Under the pieces are notes generated by a model. It did no database searches. It was not told where the DNA came from and was given only the letters and a program-made list of their open reading frames with translations. A program made the position numbers and the translations under genes. A DNA stretch of 64,000 bases from Ascaphus truei (Eukaryota > Chordata > Amphibia > Anura > Ascaphidae): the NCBI GenBank assembly GCA_036426205.1, contig CM071579.1, forward strand, positions 21,604,603 to 21,668,602. The letters run 5' to 3'. Shown here piece by piece: positions 32,873-44,965 of the stretch (positions are counted from its first letter, which is position 1; the number at the start of each line of letters is the position of its first letter).

Positions 32873-34336
32873 GGGGGGAGAGAAATACATGGGAAGAGGG
32901 AGGGAAATAGAGGGGGCTTGCGAGGTGTGAAATGTGGCTCGTAACACTGCCGAACGGTGGGGGAGGGCGTGGCGCCGGTCACACTGTAGTCCCGGCACCA
33001 GGACAGTCAGCAAATGCAAACACTTATACACTACCTACCACACTTTATCCTAGCAGGGCTAGTTCCGCAAGCCGGGGGATTTCCCGGCTTGCTAGCCCCA
33101 CTCCCTCGGCGTGCCGCGCTCACCGATGCGCGGTCACTTCGTCATGGGGGTGTCACGCCCCCTGCACGCACTGTCCAGCTGCTTCCCCGAGGGAGCCCTG
33201 GTGTCCCGCACCGGCGCAGGGGGTCCGGGGGACCCGGCGGACCCTCAGCGTAGGGAGAGCGCCCCATCGAGGCGCTCTTCCGCTGCTTTGGGCCGCTCCC
33301 CGGCACCCTCCGCGCCGCCAGGTTACTGCTGCGGCCGGAAACGGGCAAAGTGCTCGAATAAACTCGGCCGCACGCAGTAAACCGCGCAGATCTTCTGGGA
33401 GCCAAGGAGGTTTCTGTTTCAGTTTGGGTTAACCCTGTTGTATGACCTTTGGTGGTCACTTACACTAGTGGGGTGCTGAGGGTGGTGGTGTGCATGCGCC
33501 GTATTGCACTGGTTGCAGCGCTCGGTCAAGTAGCTTGGCCACGAGATTGAGCGCGTTTCTGGAGAAGACAAAGAATGTTGTCTTTTGCCGCGCGCCGGCC
33601 TGGTCAGTGCCCGGTTCAAGCCTATAGGGCGGACCACACACGTACGTCAGGGCCACGCCTCCCTGTTGCCTCGGACCTCAGAGCAGGTTTTTCCGCGCGC
33701 GGGCAGTGCATCGTGCGTCACTGATTCCTCCGTCGCACCACAGCCCCGCGGCGACTATAATCTGACCCTAGGCCACAGCCGCAGCAATTTTAACTTGTGG
33801 CTCTCAGGGCTCACGTTCCATTCATGCTCTCCTCCCTCCAAACACCGGCTCAGGGGAACCTCGGCGTTTAGAAATAGAATCAGATGTAGATGTAAGGGGT
33901 TGCACTCTTTGGCAATAGTGCCGTTTTCTGACACCCATACAGACACTATGGTTTAATGCGAAATGTAGAGCAAAGATCCTTTTTTGTTTCAGATTTGCAC
34001 GTACATTATCCTACGACAGGCAGTGTTTATATGCATTAATCATAGTTGAAAAATCTCCAGCCCCTCCATAATGCATATTTTGGGAACGCACTGCTGCCAG
34101 CGGAGATCACTTGCTCGACCCTATGGTAAACTGCTGAAATGTTTTCTTTTTTTCTATATTGATGTTTTTCTTATATAATTTTTAGTTTCCTAATTGCATT
34201 TTGTAATGCGTTCTAATGTTAGGATATCATTTTCACGCTTATTTTGGGGGTTTTGCAATAGCGTTTCACAAATCCAAACAAAGCCAATTGCGTTCAGGCA
34301 ACAGCAAAACAACATCATTATTTTGGAACCAAAACA

Positions 34337-34540
34337 CGAGTAAAATGCCCACCTTTGTTGCTATATTAATATTCTGTGAACAGTGTATAACTACCATCTG
34401 GTATACGCCCATCCCAGGGGCCCCAGCTCGCTGCGGTCGCAGCGAGCTGGGGCCCCTGGGATTTGGCGTATCCAGATGTAGTTATATCATGTTCACAGAA
34501 TCTTAATATAGGGCCACAAAGGTTGGGCAATTTTCACATA
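34337..34540. repeat. Snap-back palindrome at the duplication joint
   Basis: The last roughly 95-100 bp of copy 1 are followed at once by their reverse complement (right arm 34,437-34,535; turn at CTCGCTGCGG/TCGCAGCGAG). The left arm carries TTTGTTGCTATATTAATATT and the right arm a diverged complement. The sequence then enters a TA run and restarts at copy 2. In copy 2 the same end is followed by unrelated sequence instead. Confidence 0.9.
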
Positions 34541-35687
34541 TATATATATATATATTATTTGTTTAATAAAAGCCCTTGCCTTTTGTATCTCCAGATCTTT
34601 GTAGTGTTTTTATTTATTTATTTATATGTATATTTTGGGGAGGTGTGTGCAGGGGGGAAGGGAGAGTTCCTTCCAAGCTCCAAAGTCCTGAATAATAAAG
34701 AGAGAGCGAGTGTAGAGAGACACATTATTTATATATAATAATTAAGGATAGGCCTGTTCACAGGTTTGATATCCGAACTTTGTAAACGTCGAGGCTCGTT
34801 CAGAAGATTGAGTCGATCTTCAGAATAAACTTTCAAATCTGAGTGAAACTTGATACAAACCCCCAAAAGGCTCATCCTTTGATTCTTCTTTTTTTTTTTT
34901 TTTTTAAGTTTTGGTCAATAATTTCTGAAAATAAATGAGGGAAAAAAGGTTTTACCATAATTTTTGTCAAATCCAAAATGAAGAAGCAAACCTAACGGTG
35001 TTCAGGCAAAACACAATCACTCAGGGCCGCCGACAGGGGTGACAGAAGGGACAGGTGTCCCGTGCCCGGTATCTGCGGGAGGCCCGGAGGCTGGTGCTGA
35101 ACATTGGGCCCGACCTCTGGCCAGGCCCGACTGCCGGTGCTTTCATGGCCGGGCCCCGGCTCTCCATCAACTGCAGGCCTCTACCACTATATCCCACGCC
35201 GCTTCCAATACCGGCACGTGACAGGCCTCTGTGATGTCAGCGCGCCGGAAGCTCGGCTCTGCTTCCAGCGTGCGGCAGCAGACAGAGGCCCGGCGCGCGC
35301 TCGAACATGTGGGACAGTGTGGAAGAGGCCTGCAGCTTAGGGAGAGCTGGGGCCCGGCCATGAGAGCACCAGCAGCCGGGCCAGGTCAGAGGTCAGGCCC
35401 CGCAGACACCAGGCCCGGCCTGACCATCCTCAAGGTAAGTCTGTATTTTATGTATTGTTTTTTTTTATATGTATTGGGTTTTTTTTATATGTATTGTTTT
35501 TTTATATGCATTGAGGTATTTTTTATATGCATTTGGGGTATTTTTTATATGTATTGGGGTATTTTTTTATATGTATTGTTTTTTTTTATATGCACCTGGG
35601 TCTTTTAATTTATATTGGTGTATTTTTAATATGTATTGGGGTTTCTATATATATTGGGGTTTTATATGTATTTGGGTGGGTTTTATA

Positions 35688-36018
35688 CAGGCATACCCCA
35701 CATTAACGTACGCAATGGGACCGGAGCATGTATGTAATGTGAAAATGTACTTAAAGTGAAGCACTACCTTTTCCCACTTATCGATGCATGTACTGTACTG
35801 CAATCGTCATATACGTACATAACTGATGTAAATAATGCATGTGTAACAGGCTCTATAGTCTCCCTGCTTGCGCACAGCTTCGGTACAGGTAGGGAGCCGG
35901 TATTGCTGTTCAGGACGTGATGACAGGCGCATGCGTGAGCTGCCATTTGCCTATTGGGCGGTATGTACTTACTCGCGAGTGTACTTAAAGCGAGTGTACT
36001 TAAAGCAGGGTATGCCTG
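35688..36018. mobile_element. TA-flanked MITE, CAGGCATACCCC ends, copy 3
   Basis: Ends CAGGCATACCCCACA and CAGGGTATGCCTG, flanked by TA on both sides. It is the duplicate of the 31.48 kb copy. Confidence 0.85.
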
Positions 36019-36849
36019 TATGTATTGGGTTTTTTTTTTATCATTGTTTTTTTTTAATATGTATTGGTTTTTTTATATGTATGGGGGGTTTATATATATA
36101 TATTTTTTTATGTATTGTTTTTTATATATGCATTGGGGGGGTCGTATGTATTGGTGGGTTTCAAATGTATTTGGGGGGTTTGTATATACTGCTGCGGCCA
36201 GCTTCAGTCTTACACTTACCCGTCTTGTCCCGCGGCTGTTTTCGGGCTGGTGCCGAATTTGGCCGAGCGCCAGCCGCATCTTCCCTGCATCCTTCCCCTC
36301 GTTCCCCTCCCCTCACGACCTCTGTCTCTGCTCTGCCCTGCTTCTCCAGGTCCCCCGGGTCCCCCTCTGCTTCCCACATCCCCTTCGGGGAACCCTGGGC
36401 ACGCGCACCACGCGCGCACGCACCCTGGCACGCGTGACCACGCATCAGTGACGTGCGGCATGCGGCGGGAGAAAAAAAAACCCCAGCCGCGTCTGGACGC
36501 ACATTGCGGTGGCGGCCGCTGAAGACTCAGCTCGGCCACCACTGTATTTAGGGAGGTGAGGAGGTTGTATATATTTGGCGGGGTGGGGATTTTTTTGTAT
36601 GTATTTGGGGGTGGGAAGTTTTTTGGATTGGAGGGTTGGGTTTTTTGATATATATTTTGTGGGGGGAATTGTGTGGGGGGGGAGTAAATGAGTGTGAGGA
36701 GGGGGATTGAGTGAGAGTGGGGTAATTGACGCGGGGGGAGTGAGAGGAGAGTGGGGTTGAGGTGAGGAGAAGAGTGGGAGAAATACATGTGAGTCGGGGA
36801 GGGATTGAGTGAGTGGGTAATTGATGGAGGGGGGAGAGTGAGAAATGAG

Positions 36850-37100
36850 TTATTTCAGAACTAAAGCTGTCTCACATTTTAATCTGGTCTGTAACTGTTT
36901 CATACGCCCATAATATATATTATCTCTAACTGTGCATGCAATGTCTTGTATATAATATATAACCCTGCTCACTTATGTAACTGTATTTGTAACCATGTAT
37001 TATTTGTCTTACTCTGTGCCCAGGACATACTTGAAAACGAGAGGTAACTCTCAATGTATTACTTCCTGGTAAAATATTTTATAAATAAATAAAATGAGAC
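36850..37100 (+). mobile_element. Dispersed retroposon tail, copy 2
   Basis: Duplicate of 32,635-32,872, in the second 4.1 kb unit. Confidence 0.6.
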
Positions 37101-38675
37101 GGAGGGGAGAGAAATACATGGGAAGAGGGAGGGAAATAGAGGGGGCTTGCGAGGTGTGAAATGTGGCTCGTAACACTGCCGACGGTGGGGGGAGGGCGTG
37201 GCGCCGGTCAGCACTGTAGTCCCGGGCACCAGGATCAGTCAGCAAATGCAAACACTTTATACACTACCGACACACTTTATCCTAGCAGGGCTAGTTCCGC
37301 AAGCCGGGGGATGTCCCGGCTTGCTAGCCCCACTCCCTCGGCGTGCCGCGCGTCACCGATGCGCGGTCACGCGTCATCGGGTGTCAGCGCCCCCTGCACG
37401 CACGTCCAGGGCTCCCCGAGGGAGCCCTGGTGTCCCGCACCGGCGGCAGGGGGTTCCGGGGGACCCGGCGGACCCGGCAGCGGTAGGGAGAGCGCCCCGA
37501 TCGGAGGGCGCTCTTCCGCTGCTTTGGCGCGCGCCCGGCACCCTCCGGCGCGCGCCAGGTTACTGCTGCGGCCGAGAACGGGCAAATGCTCGAATAAACT
37601 CGGCCGCAGCAGTAGAACCGCAGATCTTCTGGGGACCAAAGGAGGTTTCTGTTTCAGTTGGGTTAACCCTGTTGTATGACCTTTGGTGGTCACTTACACT
37701 AGTGGGTGCTGAGGGTGGTGGTGGTGCATGCGCCGTATTGCACTGGTTGCAGCTCGGTCAGTCAGCTTAGGCCACGAGCGATGAAGCGCGTTTCTGGAGA
37801 AGACAAAGAATGTTGTCTTTGCCGCGCGCCGGCCTGGTCACGTGCCCGGTTCAGCCTATGAGGGCGGACCACACACGTGACGTCAGGGCCACGCCTCCCT
37901 GTTGCCTCGGACCTCAGAGCAGGTTTTCGCGCGAGCGGCAGGTGCACGTGACGTCATGCGCTCCGTCGCACACACGCCCGCGGCGACTATAATCGTGACC
38001 CTAGGCAGCAGCCGCAGCATTTTAACTTGTGGCTCTCAGGGTCTCACGTTCCATTCATGCTCTCTCCCTAAACCCGGCTCAGGGGAACCTCGGCGTTTAG
38101 AAATAGAATCAGATGTAGATGTAAGGGGGGTTTGCCTCTTTGCAAATAGTGCCTTTTCTGACACCCATACAGCACTATGGTTTAATGCAGAAATGTAAGA
38201 GCAAGATCCTTTTTTTGTTTCAGAATTTGCACGTACATATCCCTACGACAGGCAGTGTTTATGCATTAATCATAGTTGAAAAATCTCCAGCCCCTCCATA
38301 ATGCATATTTTGGAACGCATGGCTGCCAGCGGAGATCACTTGCTCGACCCTATGGTAACTGCTGAAAATGTTTCTTTTTTTAATTTATTTGATGTTTTTC
38401 AGTTATATAATTTTAGTTTCCTAATTGCATTTTTGTAATGCGTTCTAATGTTAGGATAGCATTTTCACGCTTATTTTGTGGGGGTTTTGCAATAGCGTTT
38501 CACAAATCCCAAACCAAAGCCAATTGCGTTCAGGCAACAGCAAAACACATCATTATTTTGGAACCAAAACACGAGTGAAAATGCCCAACCTTTGTTGCTA
38601 TATTAATATTCTGTGAACAGTGATATAACTACCATCTGGGATACGCCACATCCCAGGGGCCCCAGCTCGCTGCGG

Positions 38676-39804
38676 TGAGGGGGCACCGAAGGAAGTCAGG
38701 ACTCTCTCCCCCGACTTGTGATGAACTCCCCAAGTGGTTAAAGAGGCCTGCGCTCTAACTCACAGCAATGAAACTGATTGCTGGGGGGAGAGAGTAGGGC
38801 CTCTCCAGAGCAGCCCTCCATCGACGTTGGTGCAACATGTGACGCTGCATCGTCATGGCAATGTGAAGTCACATGACAATGCACCGACACGTGAAGCTGC
38901 GACGTTATGACGTTATGATGTTGCCCGGTGACCCCTTATAGTGCTGTTACGCCACTGGCTGTGCAAGCAGCATTCACTAATTTTCACTTTCATGAAGTAC
39001 AAAAACAAATATTACTGTATCTCCCATCACTTACTTTGCATACATAATTAAAAAAAAGACAAGTATTTTGATTCGTTTGCTACACCCTTTCACATCGGCT
39101 CAGGGGTAACTGTACAACCACTGACCCGTCGCCATGAAACAGGGGAGAGATGGTCAGGAGGATCTCAAACACTAAGCACTTTAATAACCCGAGGGGATCA
39201 TCTTTGAATTAAAATGGCTCCATTTCCAAGATGAGTGGATGACAGGCGGCGTTGCCATGTACGGATTGCAATTCTGCACAATGTCACAATGTAGCATTCA
39301 ATCAAAATGATTTCTATACAAATTGTCACCGCCCGACATTCTGCAGATAAATGCTTTGAAGGCCGTCTGGCCGGGAGGCTGGTGGACGACAATATGATGC
39401 GTCCATGTTCTGATTGACCTGGATATTGTTAATTAGGCAGCAGAAATCCATCTCTACATGATGCACTTGTATTGGCTTTGATTTGAAATGGGATTCATGC
39501 TGTTTCCTACTGGAAGTGAAGCAGAAATAGATCGATGCCGCAGTTGATTTGAGGCTCAGGTACCAACCACTAGGTGTCACGTCATGATCACTTATCAAAG
39601 GACGATGAATAAAGAGACATCAAAGCAGCAAATGCATCTGGAATTCTATGAGCAGCTTGCTCACTCAACCTCTGATGGTCATTTAAAGGCTCACACTTCT
39701 CCTCCGCCGTCTTCGGTTTTCATGCATCGGAGACGTATCTTTTCAATCTCTGTTAGTTAATGGCATTAAATAGAAATAGCCATTTTAGTCCAGTTGCGAT
39801 TGTG
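38676..39804. other. Low-copy region; possible conserved non-coding stretch
   Basis: 38,826-38,950 resembles the MITE at 2.0 kb (GTCATGGCAATG). 39,190-39,780 lacks repeat signatures, simple repeats and coding signal and has balanced composition (for example GGATATTGTTAATTAGGCAG), so it is a candidate conserved element. That cannot be tested here. Confidence 0.35.
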
Positions 39805-40015
39805 CAGAGCAAATGAATACTTAAGTATTAGGTGATACCTTTTTTATGTGGACTAACAATTGATATTGTAAGACAAGCTTTCGCGAGTTCTCCGCTCTTC
39901 CTCAGGAGGGAATGGAGAACTCTCGAAAGCTTGTCTTATAATACCAATTGTTAATCCAAATAAAAAAAGGTACCACCTAATACCGAAGTATTAGCTAATA
40001 GTAGGTATTCATTGC
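39805..40015. mobile_element. Foldback repeat, about 90 bp arms
   Basis: GTAAGACAAGCTTTCGCGAG on the left pairs with CTCTCGAAAGCTTGTCTTAT on the right. Outer parts TATTAGGTGATACC and GGTACCACCTAATA pair too, and pairing fades out at GAATAC/GTATTC. The loop has CTTCCTCAGGAGGG. The phrase AAGCTTTCG...AAGGTA is shared by many vertebrate retroelement 3' ends. Confidence 0.75.
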
Positions 40016-41150
40016 ACCAGATACTCATACTCACTGACAGTATTGCAGTAAGGATGGAGAAATCACAGATTCAGGCATTCCTTTAGAACATGGAATATTT
40101 TGGAAAATGGAAGTTTGTTTTTAATGCCGAAATTGCACTTCAGATCAAATGTTTAAATCCGAACAAAGTCTTATCCAATCTCTGTTTGAGTTTTTGTTAT
40201 TTTCAGTTTTTCTTTAAAGTTTAGCCACATTATGGAAAGAAATATTTGAGTTTTATTCAACCAAAACCTAAACCAATCGTTTTGGAAAGATCAAAACGCA
40301 ATTTTCTTTTATAGTCAAATCCCTAAAAACTAAAACATTTTAGAACCAAACACCCAATGAAGAGGGCCGACTCTGGGAAAGTATGTTGTCATCTGCCACT
40401 TTTTAGGGTTGTGATCGCAAAGACGAATAGCTGCTCTAAATTGACATCAATAATATGATTATTCCGAAGACTGTTTATTTGAACACTTGTGCAAAAACGG
40501 GTGCAAAAAACCAGTACATTTACCAAATAAAAAAAATCTAATCGGAATAAAAAAATACCTCCCCCTTATATATTTAGCTTCTAATGAATGCAGCTACTTG
40601 CATTACAGAACAGTGCTTCAAAACCCTACAATATCATTTTGATACCTAGGGCATTTGGGACTTTGGAAGATAAAGTCATGGGCACAAGGTCAGGAGTAGC
40701 TGATGTGTTTTCCTATCAACAGACACATGACTGAACACCACTTATCTCCAAATATCAGGAGAGCACAGAGATATACCTATACCAGCGATAGCATGTACCT
40801 CCCTACACTCCCCTTGGATGTCAGGGATTGCTCTACACAAGATCATCCTTTTATGGGGACATCTTTTCCATGGCATAGCTTGCTCTCCATCTACACCTTT
40901 CAAATCATTATATGGTCTCGCAGTAATTGCTCCCTTACCATAAACACTAAAAAGATTAAAAATAGCATTCACATTTAAGACCAGCGTTGTCAGGTAAACA
41001 GCAGGCAGTTGGCAGAAGGCTATGTTAAAGATGCAGTCCCATTGATTACTGTATATAGGAATAAAGTATAAATGCCCTCCCACGCACTCGCCCACAAAAC
41101 TTTGTCACGAATCCCCAATATTCACATAACCTGTTTCTTTAATGACAGCA
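40016..41150. other. Low-copy sequence, no gene
   Basis: No coding or RNA gene recognised. The 91- and 117-residue open frames near 40.7-41.1 kb show no family motif. Confidence 0.35.
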
Positions 41151-41154
41151 AAAA

Positions 41155-41205
41155 AGGAATAGCACAAAGTTTCGGGGTGTCCCCTTCATCAGGCGTACAT
41201 GGGAA
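41155..41205 (-). other. Hammerhead-ribozyme-like motif (retroelement remnant)
   Basis: On the minus strand: GCCTGATGAAGGGGACACCC then CGAAACTTTG. This contains CUGAUGA, a GGGG-ACA-CCCC hairpin and GAAA in the order of a hammerhead core. One extra A stands between CUGAUGA and the stem, and stems I and III are not clearly closed, so self-cleavage is doubtful. Penelope-like elements are known to carry hammerhead motifs. Confidence 0.4.
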
Positions 41206-41284
41206 TCTCTGTATTACTATCTAAAACTCATTTTTATGAAAAGGAGATTTATAAAAATGGTTTCTAACAAAAATGTAATTTCAC

Positions 41285-41473
41285 GAGAGGGGGGGAAGAG
41301 AGAGAGGAGGGGGAGAGAGAGGGATAGAGAAAGAGAGAAAGAGGGGGGCAGAGAGAGGGGAGGGAAGAGGGGGAGGGAGGGACAGAGAGAGGAGAGGGAG
41401 AGAGAGAAAGAGAGGGAGCAGGGCGGAAAGAGAGAAAGAGAGGAGAGGAGGAGGGTGAGGGGGAGAGGGGGAG
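41285..41473. repeat. GA-rich low-complexity tract
   Basis: Polypurine (GAGAGAGGG)-type tract of about 190 bp. It explains open frames of Arg/Glu/Gly on plus and Ser/Pro/Leu on minus. Confidence 0.92.
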
Positions 41474-42295
41474 GCGGATTTCGGATTCAATCTGGAATCT
41501 GACTGCGGATTCTTTAAAAATCCACACGGATTGTATCCATGAAGCTGGAGTGCAGCTTTAAAACCCATCTTATCCATTGTGCCGATGGACATATTTACTA
41601 AGCAGTGCTACTCAATAAAGCACCATCAGACACGGGATGCCGTCTTATTGTAACACCGCTTAAAAATAAATGTAGGGACATATTTTCTAACGATTTCATT
41701 TTTTGCTACATAGAGAAGATAAGGAGACACGTTACAATGTAACTTCACAATACACAAGTTATTCAATCCGGGGGGTAAAAGCTATCCGAAAATAGTTGAT
41801 AAAAAGACATTGTTAAAGGCGCATCTGTATATCTGTAATATTACTCACAAAGAAGCACTCCAGCTACTGTGAGATTATATCAAGAAACCTAAAGAAGATT
41901 TATAAGGGAGTTCTGCAGAACACGCCAAAAGAATCCTTGTTTATTAAATATGAAATATCGACAATTGTTAACCACTTTGCTGACACAGGGAGCTTGTAGA
42001 ACAATATTCTGCAAGAAGAGTAATATCCTGGGGAGGGGGAAAAGAGCAGTGCTGAGCATCTCAACAGCACAAATGGTTAAAGGTCCTGGAATTTATCCAA
42101 GAAGGAAGGGATTTTTGGGGCTGTATGACACAGATAGACCATTATTATATTAAAAAGTCTGAAAATGGCTTTTTTTTTGGCAACGATCACACGGAAGTAA
42201 AGTGCTCTTTTGGCAGCAGATAAAAGGGAATCTCACACAAACAAAGGAAGCTGGGAATCAGGAGTGGTTTAAAGAACAAGCCCTGGATGCAATCC
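41474..42295. other. Low-copy sequence, no gene
   Basis: Begins with GGCGGATTTCGGATTCAATC, loosely like sequence at 8.6 kb. Nothing else recognised. Confidence 0.35.
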
Positions 42296-42303
42296 TTCCA
42301 GGG

Positions 42304-42511
42304 CAGGGGTGATCAACTCCAGTCCCCAAGCCCCCCCAACAGGTCAGGTTTTCAGGAAATCACAGCTTCAGCGCAGGTGGCTCAGAGGCTGATTGAGTCA
42401 CGTGTGCTGAAGTAGGCTGACTGAACCACCTGCAGCAGGGATATCCTGAAAACCTGACCTGTTTGGCCAGGGGGGGTGGAGTGGTATGAGGTCTGGAGTT
42501 GACCACCCGTG
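42304..42511. mobile_element. Charlie-like hAT MITE, complete
   Basis: Ends CAGGGGTGATCAACTCCAG and CTGGAGTTGACCACCCGTG. Flanking octamers TTCCAGGG (42,296-42,303) and TTCTAGAG (42,512-42,519) match at 6 of 8. Interior CCCCCCCAACAGGTCAGG and GGGATATCCTGAAAACCTGA. It is the best-preserved member in the window and defines the family ends. Confidence 0.88.
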
Positions 42512-42694
42512 TTCTAGAGAATATATTATCCATAGATGTTTGTAATATTAATTCCTTCTGAGCCAGAGGGCCCACACCTCACGGATTAGCAAATAAAGCA
42601 GACATCTACCCAAGTGATGAAAAATTACCACTCACCATCAGTTTGTTTGTATCGTGTCCTGTATGTCTCAGCTGGACATATCACCTTTTTTATT

Positions 42695-44403
42695 TTACAT
42701 TTCTATCATTTTAGATTTTCACCTTTGGGTTCAGGAGCCGAATTCCAGGCATGTTAAAGAATCCAGTAGGACTATAGTCCCATATTTAAGATGATTACAT
42801 AGTTTAATCTTATTCAAGAGCTTTTAATGCCTTAAAGCAGCTGTCTCCAACCTTTTTTTGGTTAAGGAACCCCATGTGAAATTCTGAGGAACCCCAACCC
42901 TCTCTAATAGCGCTTCTGAGATCAGATACATTGTAAGGAACCCCAACCCTCTCTAATATCGCGTCTGAGATCAGATGCATTGCATGGAACCCCAACCTTC
43001 TCTAAAAGCGCGTCTGTGATCAGATGCATTGTAAGGAACCCCAACCCTCTCTAATCACATGTCTGTGATCAGATGCATTGTAATGAACCCCAACCCTGTC
43101 TAATCACGCGTCTGAGATCAGATGCATTGTAAGGAACCCAGACCCTCTCTAATAGCATGTCTGAGATCAGATGCATTGTAAGGAATCCCAACCCTCTCTA
43201 ATAGAGCGTCTGAGATCAGATGCATTGTAAGGAACCCCAACCCTCTCTAATAGCGCGTCTGAGATCAGATGCATTGTAAGGAACCCCAACCCTCTCTAAT
43301 AACGCGTCTGAGATCAGATGCATTGTATGGAACCCCAAACTTCTCTAAAAGCGCGTCTGTGATCAGATGCATTGTAAGGAACCCCAACCCTCTCTAATCA
43401 CGCGTCTGAGATCAGATGCATTGTAAGGAACCCCGACCCTCTCTAATAGCGCGTCTTAGATCAGATGCATTGTAAGGAACCTCAACCCTCTCTAATAGCG
43501 CGTCTGAGATCAGATGCATTGTAAGGATCCCCAACCCTCTCTAATAGCGCATCTTAGATCAGATGCATTGTAAGGAACCTCAACCCTCTCTAATAGCGCG
43601 TCTGAGATCAGATGCATTGTAAGGAACCCCAACCCTCTCTAATATCTAAGACGCGCTATTAGAGAGGGTCGGGGTTCCTTACAATGCATCTGATCTCAAC
43701 GTCTTGATTAGAGAGGGTTGGGGGTCCTTACAATGCATCTGATCACAGACGCTCTTTTATAGAAGGTTTGGGGGTCCCATACAATGCTTCTGATCTCAGA
43801 CGCGTTATTAAAGGGTTGGGGGTTCCTTACAATGCATCTGTTCTCAGACGCGCTATTAGAGAGGGTTGGGTTCCTTACAATGCACTGATCTCAGACGTCT
43901 ATTAGAGAGGGTTGGGATTCCTTACAAATGCATCGATCTCAGACATGCTATTAAAGAGGTCTGGGTTCCTTACAATGCATTGATCTCACCGCGTGATTAG
44001 ACAGGTTGGGGTTCATTACAATGCATCGTATCACCACATGTGATTAGAGAGGGTTTGGGGTTCCTTACAATGCATCTGATCACAGACGCGCTTTTAGAGA
44101 GGTTGGGTTCCATGCAATGCATCTGATCTCAGACGCGATATTAGAGATGGTTGGGGTTCCTTACAATGTATCTGATCTCAGAAGCGCTATTAGAGAGGGT
44201 TGGGGTTCCTCAGAATTTCATCATGGGGTTCCTTAACCAAAAAAAGGTTGGAGACAGCTGCTTTAAGGCATTAAAAGCCTTTGAATAAGATTAAACTATG
44301 TAATCATCTTAAATATGGGACTATAGTCCTACTGGATTCTTTAACATGCCTGGAATTCGGCGCTCCTGAACCCAAAGGTGAAAATCTAAATGACTAGAAA
44401 TGT
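42695..44403. repeat. Palindrome C, arms 950/747 bp, 49 bp repeat core
   Basis: Outer arms pair from ACATTTCTATC (42,695) to GACTAGAAATGT (44,403). They include TTTCACCTTTGGGTTCAGGA and GCAGCTGTCTCCAACC against GGTTGGAGACAGCTGC. The middle is a 49 bp tandem repeat in forward orientation to 43,644, a 12 bp spacer, then the same repeat inverted. The right half carries more small indels. CAGCTGTCTCCAACC resembles a hAT end, with near-symmetric CCTTAAAG/CTTTAAGG outside it. Two short inverted frames are not genes. Confidence 0.93.
42860..44230. repeat. 49 bp satellite, inverted halves
   Basis: Unit TGTAAGGAACCCCAACCCTC followed by TCTAATAGCGCGTCTGAGAT and CAGATGCAT. About 16 units forward, then about 11 inverted. 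The same unit forms the centre of the next, larger palindrome. Confidence 0.95.
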
Positions 44404-44524
44404 CCCTGGTTGTGCCACGTGTACAACAAAGGACAATAATTTCCCACCACATCAATGATATCAGTCCTAACAATACCTGTGGACACGTTCTCATTCTAAG
44501 TCTCACAGGCAGTGTTTAGGACCT

Positions 44525-44965
44525 GCATGCTCTGTCGTGCCGTGACGTGGCTGCATTAGGTCATGCGTGACGTGGGCTTGCATACTGGTCATGCCGTGAA
44601 CTGGCTGCATACTGTCGTACGTGGCTGCGCATACTGGTCATTGGGTTGCCGTGACGTGGCTGCATCTGTCATGCCGTGACGGGCCTCTGCATACTGGTCA
44701 TGCCTGTGACGTGCTGCATACTGGTCATGCCGTGAGGCGTGGGGGCTGCATACGGTCTGGGGGTCCCCGTGACGTGGCTGCATACTGGTCGTGCTCGTGA
44801 CGTGGCTGAGTACTGGTCATGCCGTGACTGTGCTGATACTGGTCATGCCCGTGAGGGCTGTACTGGTCATGCCGTGACGTGCTGCTACGGATGCCGTGAC
44901 GTGGCTGCATACTGGTCATGGCGTGACGTGGCTGCATACTCGGTCATGCCTCGTGACGTGGCTAC
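44525..44965. repeat. 27 bp array, left arm (irregular)
   Basis: About 16 units of CGTGACGTGGCTGCATACTG-GTCATGC with frequent small indels, in contrast to the clean array at the mirror position. TGACGTGG in each unit equals the XBP1/ATF6-type UPR element; whether that matters is unknown. Confidence 0.9.

Larger units (their letters stand above)
30261..34436. repeat. 4.2 kb direct duplication, copy 1
   Basis: Begins ATTATTTGTTTAATAAAAGC and ends CCCCAGCTCGCTGCGG. Matches copy 2 (34,554-38,675) along its entire length; differences are mainly 1-3 bp indels, many in homopolymers. Contents: a GC-rich inverted repeat at 30,770-31,140, T-rich low-complexity blocks, a TA-flanked MITE, a SINE-like tail and a CpG-rich block. 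No gene; open frames with long Tyr/Phe/Leu runs come from the T-rich blocks. Confidence 0.92.
34554..38675. repeat. 4.1 kb direct duplication, copy 2
   Basis: Same content and order as copy 1, including the GC-rich foldback (about 35,060-35,430), TA-flanked MITE (35,688-36,018) and retroposon tail (36,850-37,100). After GCTCGCTGCGG it continues into the sequence beginning TGAGGGGGCACCGAAGG. No gene recognised. Confidence 0.92.

Noticed and set aside
39805..40015. tRNA- or snRNA-like fold
   Set aside because: The pairing is a long simple hairpin without cloverleaf arms or Pol III boxes.
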